Counted from the stretch's first letter, positions 23,462 through 32,361 are shown. The stretch is 64,000 bases of DNA from Planctomycetota bacterium (GCA_035384565.1 DAOOIT010000024.1:17086-81085); one strand, 5' to 3'. The notes: a model not told the origin generated them from the letters alone. Numbers and translations are program-made.

Positions 23462-25108
23462 ATGAGCGGCGGGCATGTGGGCCTGGTCTCCGTTGTGCGC
23501 ACTCGCGCATCGGTTCATCTGGCGGCGCTCGTGCTCTACGGGCTCCTGGCCTTCCTGCCCGGCCTGGGCCAGGAGGTGGACCTGGCGAACCGCGAGGCCC
23601 GCCATGCGGAAATCTCGCGCGAGATGGCCGCCACGGGCCGGTTCCTGGTGCCCCACGTGTGCGGCGAGCTGTACCCCGACAAGGCGCCGCTGTTCAACTG
23701 GACCGCGGCCCTGCTGTTCCGCCTCGCGGGCCGAGCCGACTACTTTCTCGCGCGCCTGCCCAGCGCGCTCTCGGCCGTCGCCGTGCTGGCGGCTGTGTAC
23801 GTGCTCGGGCGGCGCTGGTTTTCCACGCAGGCGGCGCTGATCGCCGCCGTGGTGTGGGGGACGACCCCTCTCGTCGCCCTCTGGGCGCGCCAGAGCCGCT
23901 CGGACATGCTGCTGACGTGTCTGCTGGCCTACGCGGCGCTGCTGGCGGACTCGGCGGCGGCCGCCGACGAGGGCCCGCGCCGCTGGGCGGCCTGGCTGGG
24001 CGCGAGCGCGTTCGCCGCGCTGGCCACGCTGGCCAAGGGGCCGCACGCGGCGCTGTTCTTCGCCATTGTCGCGGCGCTGGTGTGGCGGGCGCGGAGGCCG
24101 CGCTGGGCGCCGCCGTGGCCGCTGACGCTCGCGGCACTGGGCGCGATCGCCGCGCTCGTGGGCGGCTGGGCGCTGGCCGCCGAGGTCTCGCAGCCCGGCT
24201 ATCTGCGGGCGCTCACGGGCCACCAGTTCGGCGTGGGCCTCCAGCAGCACCCCATGCCCTTCTACTACTACCTCGTGGAGCTTCTGCCCGTGGCCCTGCC
24301 GTGGAGCCTGTTCGTCGTGGGGGCCGTGGCGTGGGCCGTGCGGCGCGGGCGCGAGCGAGGCTACAGCGCGGCGCTCGTGCCCGCGTTCGTCTTCGCGGCC
24401 TTGCTGGTGCTTCATTCGCTCGTGACGAACAAGCGGGTGCATTACATGCTGCCCGCGATGCCGTGGTGGGCGCTGTGGCTCGGGGCGCTGCTCGCCCAGA
24501 GCCTGGCAAACGACGACCCGGCCGGCCGCGAGGGCCGGGAGGCGCCGGCCTGGGCCGCGCGCTGGCCGGCGGTCCTCATCCTGGCCGCCCTGCTCGCGGG
24601 CGCGCTGGCCGGCCCGTTCGCCTGGACCCGGCAGGCGCGCGGAGGGCTGGCGGCCGTGATCGCCTTGAGCGTGGTGCTGGCGGGGTTGGCGGCGTGGGGC
24701 CTGGCCGCGGCCTGGCGCGGGCGGGCCGCTCAGTCGGCCGCGGCCCTGTGCGTGGCCTCTGCGGTCGTGGGGGCCGCGTGGTTCCCGCTCTGGATCGGGC
24801 ACGTCGCCAAGCCGTCGAGAGAGGTCGCGGCGGCTCGCGAGGTGATCGCCAGCCTCCCGCGCGGCGCGGCCGTGGGGGCTTACAGGTCGGCCAGCGAGCA
24901 TCTGCTCTTCAAGCTGGGGCACGCGGTCGCGCTGCTGCCGGATGCCGACGCGGTGCGCGTCTTCCTCGCGGCCCCCGGCCCGCGGTACCTGATCACCCAG
25001 GCCGAACGGGCCGACGAGGTGCGCGGCCTCTCGCCGAGGCCGCTACGCGAACTCTCTTCGTGGCAGACCGAGCGCGATAAGGGGACCCTGCTGCTGGCCG
25101 GCGGCTGA
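23462..25108 (+). CDS. Family 39 glycosyltransferase (ArnT/PMT-like), polytopic
   Basis: 548 residues with about a dozen hydrophobic segments. The first periplasmic loop has the GT39/ArnT signature EVDLANREARHAEISREM near residue 40, where the Asp and Glu are catalytic in the family, then LYPDKAPLFNWTAALLF near 70. Such enzymes use lipid-phosphate sugars to glycosylate lipid A, proteins or polymers on the outer face of the membrane. The C-terminal 150 residues form a soluble domain. It follows the SMP-30 gene closely, and the next gene is convergent with a 1-base gap. Confidence 0.85.
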   Translation: MSGGHVGLVSVVRTRASVHLAALVLYGLLAFLPGLGQEVDLANREARHAEISREMAATGRFLVPHVCGELYPDKAPLFNWTAALLFRLAGRADYFLARLPSALSAVAVLAAVYVLGRRWFSTQAALIAAVVWGTTPLVALWARQSRSDMLLTCLLAYAALLADSAAAADEGPRRWAAWLGASAFAALATLAKGPHAALFFAIVAALVWRARRPRWAPPWPLTLAALGAIAALVGGWALAAEVSQPGYLRALTGHQFGVGLQQHPMPFYYYLVELLPVALPWSLFVVGAVAWAVRRGRERGYSAALVPAFVFAALLVLHSLVTNKRVHYMLPAMPWWALWLGALLAQSLANDDPAGREGREAPAWAARWPAVLILAALLAGALAGPFAWTRQARGGLAAVIALSVVLAGLAAWGLAAAWRGRAAQSAAALCVASAVVGAAWFPLWIGHVAKPSREVAAAREVIASLPRGAAVGAYRSASEHLLFKLGHAVALLPDADAVRVFLAAPGPRYLITQAERADEVRGLSPRPLRELSSWQTERDKGTLLLAGG

Positions 25109-25109
25109 G

Positions 25110-26153
25110 TCAGGCGCCTTGCTTGCCGGGCGACCGCCGGCGCCGGGGCGTGGCGCCGACCGCGAGGAGCACGATGCCGACGCCCGCGAGCCCCAGCATG
25201 ACCAGCACGTTGAACCGGCGCGGCAGCTTCACCAGCAGCTTGTGCTCCCAGTAGTCCTCCGTGGTGTCCACGGCAACGTTTTTCCTCTCCACCCGGAGCG
25301 CGCCGCCGGGCTCCACCGTGCACAACAGGTAGTGGTGAGGCACGAAGGGCGGATCCGGGCCGGCGCCGGCCCCCCCGCTGATGTAGACGGGCACCTCGCC
25401 GAGCTTGTCTTCCAGGTACGAGTGGATGTGGCTACAGAACAGAGCTGTGACGTGGTGCGCGTTCAGGATGCGTTGCAGCTCCTCCACGCCGGACGCCAGG
25501 CAGGGGCGCAGGTGGCGCGGGTCGTGCGGCGGCGTGTGGGTGTAGACGATGCAGGCCTCGTACTGGCTGCGGTACCGCGCGAGGGTCTGCTCGAGCCACT
25601 TCAGGTCGCCCTCTGCGCACGCCTCCGTGGCCGTGTCGAGGGCCACGAACAGCGTGTTCGCGCAGGCGAACCAGTACTGCCGCGGGCCGAAGCTGCGCGA
25701 GTACAGGCGGTATCGCTCGGCCGGGTCCGCCTCCTCGCGGCGGATGTCGTGGTTGCCCGCCACGGCGCAGAAGGGCACCCCCAACCGGGCCTCCTCGAGT
25801 TCGTGAAGCAGCCACTCGAAGTCCTCGGCCGCGGGCTCGACCACCAGGTCGCCGCCGGCGAGCACCAGGCGCACGCGGTCCGCCTTCACGCGCTCGAAGA
25901 TGGTTTCGAGCAGGTCCAGGTTGCCCCGGCTGTCGGCCACGTAGGCGAAAGAGAATGGGGCCTTGCCCTCGAGCACCTCGCCCGCCGGCGGCAGCACCGA
26001 GGGGCTGAGGCGCGGGAACGAGGTCCAGGCCGAGGCGTGGACCACGAGCAGGCTTCCTGCCATGAGCAGAAGCAGGATGGCCAGGACGCGCACTACGCGC
26101 TTCCATCGGCGCGGAGAGGTTGCCTCGGTCACCTGTTCGGACGGTGTGCTCAC
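25110..26153 (-). CDS. Membrane-anchored calcineurin-like phosphoesterase
   Basis: 347 residues with one transmembrane segment at each end (residues about 20-42 and 315-335), so the catalytic domain is probably periplasmic. The metal motifs are ADSRGN near 73 (the usual DxH reads DSR), AGGDLV near 98, AGNHDI near 128, YTHTPPHD near 200 and CSHIHSY near 236. The Arg in motif I is shared by a branch of the family and need not abolish activity. The arrangement resembles acid-phosphatase-like or UDP-diacylglucosamine-type hydrolases, without a clear substrate. Its promoter is divergent from the sulfatase promoter. Confidence 0.85.
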   Translation of the reverse strand: MSTPSEQVTEATSPRRWKRVVRVLAILLLLMAGSLLVVHASAWTSFPRLSPSVLPPAGEVLEGKAPFSFAYVADSRGNLDLLETIFERVKADRVRLVLAGGDLVVEPAAEDFEWLLHELEEARLGVPFCAVAGNHDIRREEADPAERYRLYSRSFGPRQYWFACANTLFVALDTATEACAEGDLKWLEQTLARYRSQYEACIVYTHTPPHDPRHLRPCLASGVEELQRILNAHHVTALFCSHIHSYLEDKLGEVPVYISGGAGAGPDPPFVPHHYLLCTVEPGGALRVERKNVAVDTTEDYWEHKLLVKLPRRFNVLVMLGLAGVGIVLLAVGATPRRRRSPGKQGA

Positions 26154-26198
26154 GTGGGTCTCCTGCCGCAGCCGCCTCGCCAGTTCCCGTTTTCTATT

Positions 26199-26226
26199 AT
26201 TGTAGGCAACCCGTGTGCAGATTCAA
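26199..26226 (-). promoter_or_regulatory. Promoter of the anchored phosphoesterase gene
   Basis: Minus strand TTGAAT (26226-26221), 16-base spacer, TACAAT (26204-26199), 46 bases before the ATG. Confidence 0.6.
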
Positions 26227-26239
26227 GCGGCGTCTGCGG

Positions 26240-26268
26240 TTGAACCCCTGCGGCCTTCCTGCTAGAAT
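26240..26268 (+). promoter_or_regulatory. Promoter of the sulfatase gene
   Basis: TTGAAC (26240-26245), 17-base spacer, TAGAAT (26263-26268), 37 bases before ATG 26306. Confidence 0.62.
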
Positions 26269-26305
26269 CCCGCCCCGAAGCCCCTTGTCCCCACAGGAGA
26301 CCGCC

Positions 26306-27808
26306 ATGCGCGTGCTGTTCTACGACATTGACACCCTGCGCGCCGACCACCTGGGCTGCTACGGCTACTGCCGCGACACGTCGCCCAACATTGACCGCAT
26401 CGCCGCCGAGGGCGTGCGGTTCGAGCACTGTTACGTCTCCGACGCCCCGTGCCTGCCCTCGCGCGCCTCGCTCTACACGGGCCGCTTCGGCATCCACTCG
26501 GGCGTGGTGAACCACGGGGGCCTGGCGGCCGACCTGCGCCTTCAGGGCCGCGAGCGCGCCTTCCGCCACGGCCCGGCCCGCAACTCGTGGATCGCCGCCC
26601 TCCGCCAGGCCGGCCTCAGGCCCGTCTCCTTCAGCCCCTTCGCCGAGCGCCACAGCGCCTGGTGGTTCTACCACGGCTGGCTCGAGATGCACAACCCCGG
26701 CAGCGGCGGCATGGAGATCGCCCCCCAGGTCGTCCCCGGCGCCCTCCGCTGGCTCGATGCTCACGCCAAGGAAGACAACTGGTTCCTCCACGTCAACGTC
26801 TGGGACCCCCACACCCCCTACCGCACGCCGCTGGACTTCGGCGACCCGTTCCAGGGCCAACCCTTCGATGAATGGCTCACCGAGGACCAGATTCGCAAGC
26901 ACTTCGAGGGTTACGGCCCTCACTCGGCCCAGGACCTTGGCGACATGGGCCCTTACGACACCGCCCGCTGGCCCCGCATCCCCGCGCAGATCACCTGCCT
27001 GGACGATTACGCCCGCTGGATCAACGGCTACGACACCGGCATCCGCTACGCCGACCACCACTTCGGCCTGCTCCTGGCCGAACTCGAACGCCAGGGCGTC
27101 CTCGACGACACCGCCATCATCGTCTCCTCCGACCACGGCGAGAACCAGGGCGAGCTCAACATCTACGGCGACCACCACACCGCCGACAACATCACGGCCC
27201 GCGTGCCCTTCATCCTGCGCTGGCCCGGCCTGGGCGCCGGCCGCGTGGACGCCGGCCTCCACTACCAGACCGACCTCGCCGCGACGATCCTCGAACTCGC
27301 CGGCGGCCAAGTGCCCGCCCTCTGGGACGGACGCTCCGTCGCTCCCGCCCTCCGCGACAGCTCTTGCCTGCCGACTGCCTCGTGCCGAGTGCCGACTGGC
27401 GCTGCGGCCACCGGCCGCAGCTTCCTCGTCTGCGGCAACCTCGCCTGGAGCTGCCAGCGCTCGGTCCGGTGGGACAACTGGCTCCTCCTCCGAACCTACC
27501 ACGACGGCCTCAAGGACCTCGACCCCGTCCTGCTCTTCGACGTCGCGGCCGACCCGCACCTCACCCGCGACCTGTCGGCGGCCCGCCCCGAGGTCGCCAA
27601 CGAGGGCCTCGCCCGTCTCCACGAGTGGACCACCGCCATGATGAACACCTCGGAGAGCGACGTGGACCCGCTCTGGACGGTCATTCGCGAAGGCGGCCCC
27701 TATCACACCCGCGGGCGGCTGCACGCCTACTGCGAGCGCCTGCGCGCCACCGGCCGCGCCCACCACGCCGAGGCCCTCCTGGCCCGCCACGGGCACTGGA
27801 TGACCTGA
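26306..27808 (+). CDS. Type I sulfatase (alkaline phosphatase superfamily)
   Basis: 500 residues from ATG 26306, with AGGAG 7 bases upstream. The formylglycine signature is APCLPSRASLYTG near residue 50 (CxPSR; the Cys is oxidised to formylglycine). DIDTLRADHLGCYGY at residues 7-21 and SSDHGENQGE near 275 supply metal and substrate ligands. No signal peptide is seen, so the protein may act in the cytoplasm or be one of the phosphodiesterase/phosphonate-hydrolase-like members. A 12-residue Cys/Thr-rich patch near residue 354 (nt 27369-27399) looks like an inserted repeat. The substrate is unknown. Confidence 0.88.
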   Translation: MRVLFYDIDTLRADHLGCYGYCRDTSPNIDRIAAEGVRFEHCYVSDAPCLPSRASLYTGRFGIHSGVVNHGGLAADLRLQGRERAFRHGPARNSWIAALRQAGLRPVSFSPFAERHSAWWFYHGWLEMHNPGSGGMEIAPQVVPGALRWLDAHAKEDNWFLHVNVWDPHTPYRTPLDFGDPFQGQPFDEWLTEDQIRKHFEGYGPHSAQDLGDMGPYDTARWPRIPAQITCLDDYARWINGYDTGIRYADHHFGLLLAELERQGVLDDTAIIVSSDHGENQGELNIYGDHHTADNITARVPFILRWPGLGAGRVDAGLHYQTDLAATILELAGGQVPALWDGRSVAPALRDSSCLPTASCRVPTGAAATGRSFLVCGNLAWSCQRSVRWDNWLLLRTYHDGLKDLDPVLLFDVAADPHLTRDLSAARPEVANEGLARLHEWTTAMMNTSESDVDPLWTVIREGGPYHTRGRLHAYCERLRATGRAHHAEALLARHGHWMT

Positions 27809-27823
27809 CCTACGGCCGCATGG

Positions 27824-27852
27824 TTGATTGTTGGGCGAAAGAGAGCTATACT
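27824..27852 (+). promoter_or_regulatory. Promoter of the aspartic protease-like gene
   Basis: TTGATT (27824-27829), 17-base spacer, TATACT (27847-27852), 63 bases before ATG 27916. Confidence 0.68.
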
Positions 27853-27915
27853 CGGGATTGGGCGCGGGGGCCTCGCGCGCGAAACACGCATCACCAGCAC
27901 TCCGGAGGAACGCAC

Positions 27916-28299
27916 ATGGGCCTGACGAACGTGGAGGCCAAGGTCGCGAACCCGTTCCACCCGGCCCGGCACAAGACCCTGCGCTTCCTGGTGGACTCCG
28001 GAGCAGTCTACTCGGTGATTCCCCGGGCCGAGCTGGAGCGCTTGGGCATCGAGGCCACCGGCGAGCGCACCTTCTTCCTGGCCAACGGCGTGCCCATCCG
28101 ACGCCAGGTCGGCGAGGCTCGGATCACCTTCGAGGGCCAGACCGCCACCTGCGTCGTCCTCTTCGGCGAGGAGGGCGACAGCGCTCTCCTCGGCGTCACC
28201 ACCCTCGAGAACCTCGGCCTCATCTTCGACCCCTTGCGTCAGAAGATCATGCCCCTCCCCATGCTCATCGCCGACGTCCGAAGGCTGTTCCCCAACTGA
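27916..28299 (+). CDS. Clan AA (retropepsin-like) aspartic protease
   Basis: 127 residues from ATG 27916 with CCGGAGGAA upstream. The core FLVDSGAVYSVIPRAELERLG near residues 24-44 has the D-S-G triad of single-domain, dimeric retropepsins, followed by the flap region and LLGVTTLENLGLIFDP near 96. Bacterial members of this small family are uncharacterised and may process membrane proteins or act in regulation. The extreme ends of this protein (first 18 and last 20 residues) recur fused together at 30904-31017. A small membrane protein gene follows. Confidence 0.82.
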   Translation: MGLTNVEAKVANPFHPARHKTLRFLVDSGAVYSVIPRAELERLGIEATGERTFFLANGVPIRRQVGEARITFEGQTATCVVLFGEEGDSALLGVTTLENLGLIFDPLRQKIMPLPMLIADVRRLFPN

Positions 28300-28422
28300 C
28301 CGCCTGCGAGGGACGCGGAGGGACCAGCGGAGTATCCTCCTGCACCGCACGAGAATCTTCTTCGCCATCTTCATCCTCGGACTGCGGCGAGCGGCCTCAC
28401 CGCCTTCCCCATCGAATGGGAG

Positions 28423-28821
28423 TTGAGAACCCTCACCCGCCTGATGGGCGTGCCCGACGCCGCATTCCCCGACAGCTACTCGGGCATCACCGCCTGGCTC
28501 ATCCGCGTCCGCAACGGACTCTCCGACACCTACGCCCGCTATCCCTGGATGGCCTATGGCACCGACTGGCTGGCCTTCGACCACATCGTGCTGGCCGTTC
28601 TCTTCATCGGGCCGTTGCGCGACCCTGTGCGGAACCTGTGGGTCATCGAGTTCGGCCTCATCGCGTGCGTGCTGGTCATTCCGCTGACCATGATCTGCGG
28701 CCCTTTCCGCGGCATCCCCTTCACCTGGCGGCTCATTGACTGCTCGTTCGGCGGCGTCGGCTTCGCCGTTCTCTGGCCCGTCCGGCGGCTTACCCAGCGG
28801 CTGGCCTGCTTGGCCCACTGA
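28423..28821 (+). CDS. Small membrane protein, probably 5'-frameshifted
   Basis: 132 residues from TTG 28423, with two or three hydrophobic segments (for example HIVLAVLFIGPL near 55 and VIEFGLIACVLVIPLTM near 75). The frame is open upstream (SGLTAFPIEWEL precedes the TTG) but has no start. The -1 frame just before it reads TRIFFAIFILGL, a plausible first transmembrane segment. One missing base near 28385-28392 would join them into a normal protein. The gene is therefore either damaged or mis-sequenced. The family is not identified. Confidence 0.6.
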   Translation: MRTLTRLMGVPDAAFPDSYSGITAWLIRVRNGLSDTYARYPWMAYGTDWLAFDHIVLAVLFIGPLRDPVRNLWVIEFGLIACVLVIPLTMICGPFRGIPFTWRLIDCSFGGVGFAVLWPVRRLTQRLACLAH

Positions 28822-28829
28822 AGCGGCTC

Positions 28830-30638
28830 TCACCTTCCCACGGTCACGCCATCCTTGTCACCGACGAGGCGCACCGCCGTCACGGTGGCCTTGAGGAGGG
28901 CGGTGCCGCAGGGGCCGCGGGCGGCGACGGTGTTGTTCTCGAAGCGAACCCCCTCGCAGTTGCTGAGCCAGATGAGGACGCCCGGGTCAAAACCACGGTC
29001 GGCGCCGCGACGGCTCGGACGCCCCTGCGCGCGGTCGAAGCGGTTGCCCTTCACCAACACGTCCTGAGCGCCGTCCACGAACAGGTTGATCCCGTCGTTC
29101 TCGAGGAAGGTGTTGCCCTCGAGCACGATGTGCTGGTGGCCGTGTGCGATGCCCTTGCGGTCGCCCTCGCCGGCGATGCTGACGATGCCGGGCCGCGCGT
29201 CCCACGCCCCCGTGGTGGCGTAGCCGGCGCGGCGGAAGGTGTTGCCACGCACGACGACGTGGCGGCTGTAGCAGGCCTCGTTCCACCAGTACTCGGGGGC
29301 GATGATGAGGGCCGCGATGGTGCTGCCGTCCACGGTGTTGCCCTCGACGAGTCCGTCGTCGGCCTTCAGCAGCAGGCCGCGGGCGCGGTGGTTGCGGATG
29401 ACGCAGTGGCGGACGACGTAGCCGCTGCCGTTGGCGGCGGGGGTGCTGATGCGGCAGCCGAGCGCGGCGGCGGGCAGCGGGCGGTCGAGGGTCAAGCGCC
29501 AGAAGTTGCGGGTCTCCTTGAAGTGCTTGTCGTCGGGCAGGGCCTTGGGGGTGTAGCCTTCGGCGCGGTTCACCGCGACGACCGTCGCCTCGCCGGCGAG
29601 CGCGCCCTGAAGGTCGAAGAGGCGCAGGGGATCGCCCGCGCGGAAGAAGTTGCCCCAGCGCGTGGCGATCACCCAATCCTTGCCCTCGGCCTCGATCACC
29701 ATGGCGTAGGTGCCGTGGATGGCCACGCCGTCGTCCGGCATGCCCTCAAAGCGGCAGCCGTCAAGGGTCGGCCCCTTGCGGGCGCCGCTGGAGTGGAAGG
29801 CGTCGGCGTTGCAGGCGATGAGCGGGGCGGCGGTGGCGCCGGGCGGCTTGGGGCCATAAGTGACGGTGTAGGAGTAGTGGTTGCCGCCCTCGCCGCCGTC
29901 GTCGTGGATGCAGAAGCCGCCTCCGGCGAGGATGGCGACGCCCTCGATGCGCATCCCGCTGCACCCGGCCACGAGGATGTCGCGCTGGCCCGGGCCGCGG
30001 AAGGCCATGAGGTCGCCGGCCTCGAGCGCCTCGGCGGCGGGCCGGATCGGGTGGTGGAAGTGCAGCCGCACGAGGTTTCCGCCGAGCATTTCGCCGCTCG
30101 TGAAGCCCATGTCGTGGCTGCCCGGCTTCCATTGCCGCGTGCGGGGGTCGAAGACGTAGCCCGTCTGGGGCCTCTCGAGGTAGGCCGCGGGATAGCCCGC
30201 GTCCACCCGCAACTCGAGCCAGGCGCCGTCCGGCGCGATCTTCTCGATGCGGCCCTGGGTGAATGGCGGAGTCTCGTTGACGAGCGTCATGCCGCGGAGC
30301 GCGACGTTGCGGCAGCGCACGAACTCGATGCCGCCGCGGGTCGGGTCGGTGCGGGCCAGGGTGACGCCGCGGGCGTCTATCTCGAGGTCGGCCAGCCCCT
30401 CGAACCTCAGATACGGCCCGCGATCGGGCGTTGGCGGGCGATACGTGCCCTCGGGAACCCGCACGCTCTTGAGCCCCGCCCGGGCCGCGGCCTCGATGCC
30501 GCGCTGGAGCGACGCAGGGTCGTCGGGGCCGGTGCGCACGGCGCCGGCCGGCGGGCCCGCGGCACACGCCAGGGGAATCAGCCGCCCCGCGCCCAGGAGC
30601 GCGAGAGCCAACAGCGAATGCCACTGCCCGTCGGCCAT
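28830..30638 (-). CDS. Exported right-handed beta-helix (pectin lyase-fold) protein
   Basis: 602 residues. A signal peptide covers about residues 1-28 (LLALALLGAGRLIPLACA). Rungs of a parallel beta-helix run from about 90 to the end (FEGLADLEIDARGVTL, CRNVALRGMTLVN, VVRGNTFRRAGY, VLEGNTFLENDGINLFVDG). The block CRFEGMPDDGVAIHGTY near 295 and ACNADAFHSSGAR near 280 recall the active-site region of GH110-like alpha-galactosidases, but I cannot confirm that. It probably acts on a polysaccharide outside the cytoplasm. It has its own promoter and stands alone. Confidence 0.82.
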   Translation of the reverse strand: MADGQWHSLLALALLGAGRLIPLACAAGPPAGAVRTGPDDPASLQRGIEAAARAGLKSVRVPEGTYRPPTPDRGPYLRFEGLADLEIDARGVTLARTDPTRGGIEFVRCRNVALRGMTLVNETPPFTQGRIEKIAPDGAWLELRVDAGYPAAYLERPQTGYVFDPRTRQWKPGSHDMGFTSGEMLGGNLVRLHFHHPIRPAAEALEAGDLMAFRGPGQRDILVAGCSGMRIEGVAILAGGGFCIHDDGGEGGNHYSYTVTYGPKPPGATAAPLIACNADAFHSSGARKGPTLDGCRFEGMPDDGVAIHGTYAMVIEAEGKDWVIATRWGNFFRAGDPLRLFDLQGALAGEATVVAVNRAEGYTPKALPDDKHFKETRNFWRLTLDRPLPAAALGCRISTPAANGSGYVVRHCVIRNHRARGLLLKADDGLVEGNTVDGSTIAALIIAPEYWWNEACYSRHVVVRGNTFRRAGYATTGAWDARPGIVSIAGEGDRKGIAHGHQHIVLEGNTFLENDGINLFVDGAQDVLVKGNRFDRAQGRPSRRGADRGFDPGVLIWLSNCEGVRFENNTVAARGPCGTALLKATVTAVRLVGDKDGVTVGR

Positions 30639-30658
30639 GGGTCTGCTCCTCGAGCTTG

Positions 30659-30687
30659 GTCATACCGCACAAGGTCGGCGAAGTCAA
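30659..30687 (-). promoter_or_regulatory. Promoter of the beta-helix gene at 28830
   Basis: Minus strand TTGACT (30687-30682), 17-base spacer, TATGAC (30664-30659), 21 bases before the ATG. Confidence 0.6.
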
Positions 30688-30827
30688 ACGCCTCGCGAGC
30701 CGACATGCCTGCGACGCGTGGTCGGATGCCCGTCGCGAAATGGGCATGCCCGGAGCCGGGCCCCTGCCCTGTCTCCAGGGCTTCGGCGGCTTCTTCATCG
30801 GCTTCGCCGGGCCGTGGCATCGGGCCG

Positions 30828-30856
30828 TTGACTGCCCTGCGCCGGGCAGCTATACT
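30828..30856 (+). promoter_or_regulatory. Promoter upstream of the protease remnant and UROD-like gene
   Basis: TTGACT (30828-30833), 17-base spacer, TATACT (30851-30856). The -10 region (GCTATACTC) matches that of the intact protease gene at 27847. The transcript would cover the 37-codon remnant and then the UROD-like gene at 31041. Confidence 0.68.
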
Positions 30857-30903
30857 CTGAGCAGAGGAGCGTGAATCCCGATTGGGATTGCTGGGGGTTG
30901 AGC

Positions 30904-31017
30904 ATGGGCGCGACGAAGCTCGAAGCCGAGGTGGCGAACCCCTTGAACCCGGGCCGCCAGAAGATCATGCCCCTCCCCATGCTCATCGCCGACATGCGCA
31001 GGCTCTTCATCAACTGA
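30904..31017 (+). pseudogene. Collapsed copy of the aspartic protease gene
   Basis: A 37-residue frame, MGATKLEAEVANPLNPGR then QKIMPLPMLIADMRRLFIN. The first part matches the start of the protease at 27916 and the second its end; about 90 residues including the DSG motif are missing. The frame is still open and has its own start and an upstream promoter. It may be dead, or it may now work as a short leader ORF 23 bases before the UROD-like gene. Confidence 0.78.
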
Positions 31018-31040
31018 CCCTCCGTTTCCAGGGGCGAACC

Positions 31041-32276
31041 GTGTCTGAGAGTCCAGGGGACCGGCGCATACTCAGGGAGTTAGCGAAGCGGGTCGCCGAC
31101 GTGGCCGCCCTGCCCCTCATGGCCGAGCGGCGGGCCATGTGGAAGCGGCACAACGCGCTCCAGCGCGTCCGCCCGATGATCCTGGTCTTCCCCGAAGGCT
31201 CCTGGGGCGAGCTCCTGCCCCAGTCCGCACTGAACTGCGCGGACGAGCGGGCGCGCCGCATCGAGTGGAACCTCCGCAGCCGCCTCTACTACCACGAGCA
31301 CCTGCACGACGACACGGTGATCGAGCGCGAATGGGTCGTGGGCAAGGCCATCAAACACACGGGCTGGGGCCTCGAGCCGAAGAATATCCCCTCCACCGAG
31401 GCGCGCGGGGCATGGAAGTTCGACCCCGTGCTCAACTCGCCCGACGACCTCAAGAAGCTCACGTTCCCCCAGGTCGGCCACGACGAGAAGGCCACAGCGG
31501 CGGCCCTTGCCGAGGCCCAAGACCTCTTCGGCGACATCCTCGAGGTGAAGCTCAAGGGCATCTCGCACATCTCGTTCCACCCCATGGCCCTCTACACCCG
31601 CCTGCGCGGCCTGAACGAGGCGATGATGGACATGGCGACCGAGCCGCAGCTCGTGCACGACGCCATGGCCTTCTTCGAGGAGGGCTATCGCCGCACCGTG
31701 CAGCAATACGAGTGGCTGAACCTCCTGAGCCTGAACAACGACTCCACCTACCACTCGTCGGGCGGCAACGGCTACACGGACGAGTTGCCCGCGCCCGGCT
31801 TCGACCCCGCCCGTGTGCGACCGTGCGACATGTGGGCATCGGCCGAGGCGCAGGAGCTCGCCCTCGTCAGCCCCGAGATGCACGAGGAGTTCGCCCTTCA
31901 GTACGAGCGGCGGCTGCTCACGCCCTTCGGACTCAACGGCTACGGCTGCTGCGAGGACCTGACGCGGAAGCTGGACTACGTGCTCGCCATTCCCCGCATC
32001 CGTCGCATCTCGATCAGCCCGTTCGCCGACGTGGACCGCTGTGCCGAGCGGCTCGGGGCGAAGGCCATCTTCTCGTGGAAGCCGCACCCCTCGCACCTCG
32101 TGGGCGGGTTCGACGAGGGGCGCCTCCGTTCCTACATTCGCCACGCCTGCGAGGCCACGCGCGGCTGCGTGGTGGAGATGATCCTCAAGGACACCCACAC
32201 CTGCGAGAACCACCCCGAGCGCTTCACGCGCTGGACCGAGATCGCGCGCGAGGTGGCGGAGGAGTCCCGAACATGA
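31041..32276 (+). CDS. Uroporphyrinogen decarboxylase-fold protein, 3' end altered by insertion
   Basis: 411 residues from GTG 31041; the frame open upstream overlaps the remnant and is not used. Family features include the FEEGYRRTVQQYEWLNLLSL helix near 210, an HEEFALQYERRLLTPFGLNGYGCCEDLT segment near 285-310 (GCCE may bind zinc) and ISISPFADVDRCAERLG near 325. It belongs with the methyltransferase-like URO-D proteins common in this window. The last 191 bases before nt 32263 are repeated exactly at 35367-35557. The present C-terminus (EESRT) comes from cassette sequence, whereas the second copy ends EAF and is probably the original. Confidence 0.82.
   Translation: MSESPGDRRILRELAKRVADVAALPLMAERRAMWKRHNALQRVRPMILVFPEGSWGELLPQSALNCADERARRIEWNLRSRLYYHEHLHDDTVIEREWVVGKAIKHTGWGLEPKNIPSTEARGAWKFDPVLNSPDDLKKLTFPQVGHDEKATAAALAEAQDLFGDILEVKLKGISHISFHPMALYTRLRGLNEAMMDMATEPQLVHDAMAFFEEGYRRTVQQYEWLNLLSLNNDSTYHSSGGNGYTDELPAPGFDPARVRPCDMWASAEAQELALVSPEMHEEFALQYERRLLTPFGLNGYGCCEDLTRKLDYVLAIPRIRRISISPFADVDRCAERLGAKAIFSWKPHPSHLVGGFDEGRLRSYIRHACEATRGCVVEMILKDTHTCENHPERFTRWTEIAREVAEESRT
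32072..32262. repeat. 191-bp perfect direct repeat, left copy
   Basis: Identical over all 191 bases to 35367-35557, same orientation. It encodes residues 345-407 of the UROD-like protein and marks the left edge of the inserted cassette. Confidence 0.95.
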
Positions 32277-32333
32277 GGCGTAGCCCCGGGGGATGCTCCG
32301 TGGGTCACTGCTGACTGCTCGCGTCGGACAGAT

Positions 32334-32361
32334 TTGACGCCTGGTATGCAGCATGTATAAT
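32334..32361 (+). promoter_or_regulatory. Cassette promoter
   Basis: TTGACG (32334-32339), 16-base spacer, perfect TATAAT (32356-32361). The predicted transcript start is around 32368, within a few bases of a GTG at 32370, so leaderless translation from there is an alternative to ATG 32418. Confidence 0.75.
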
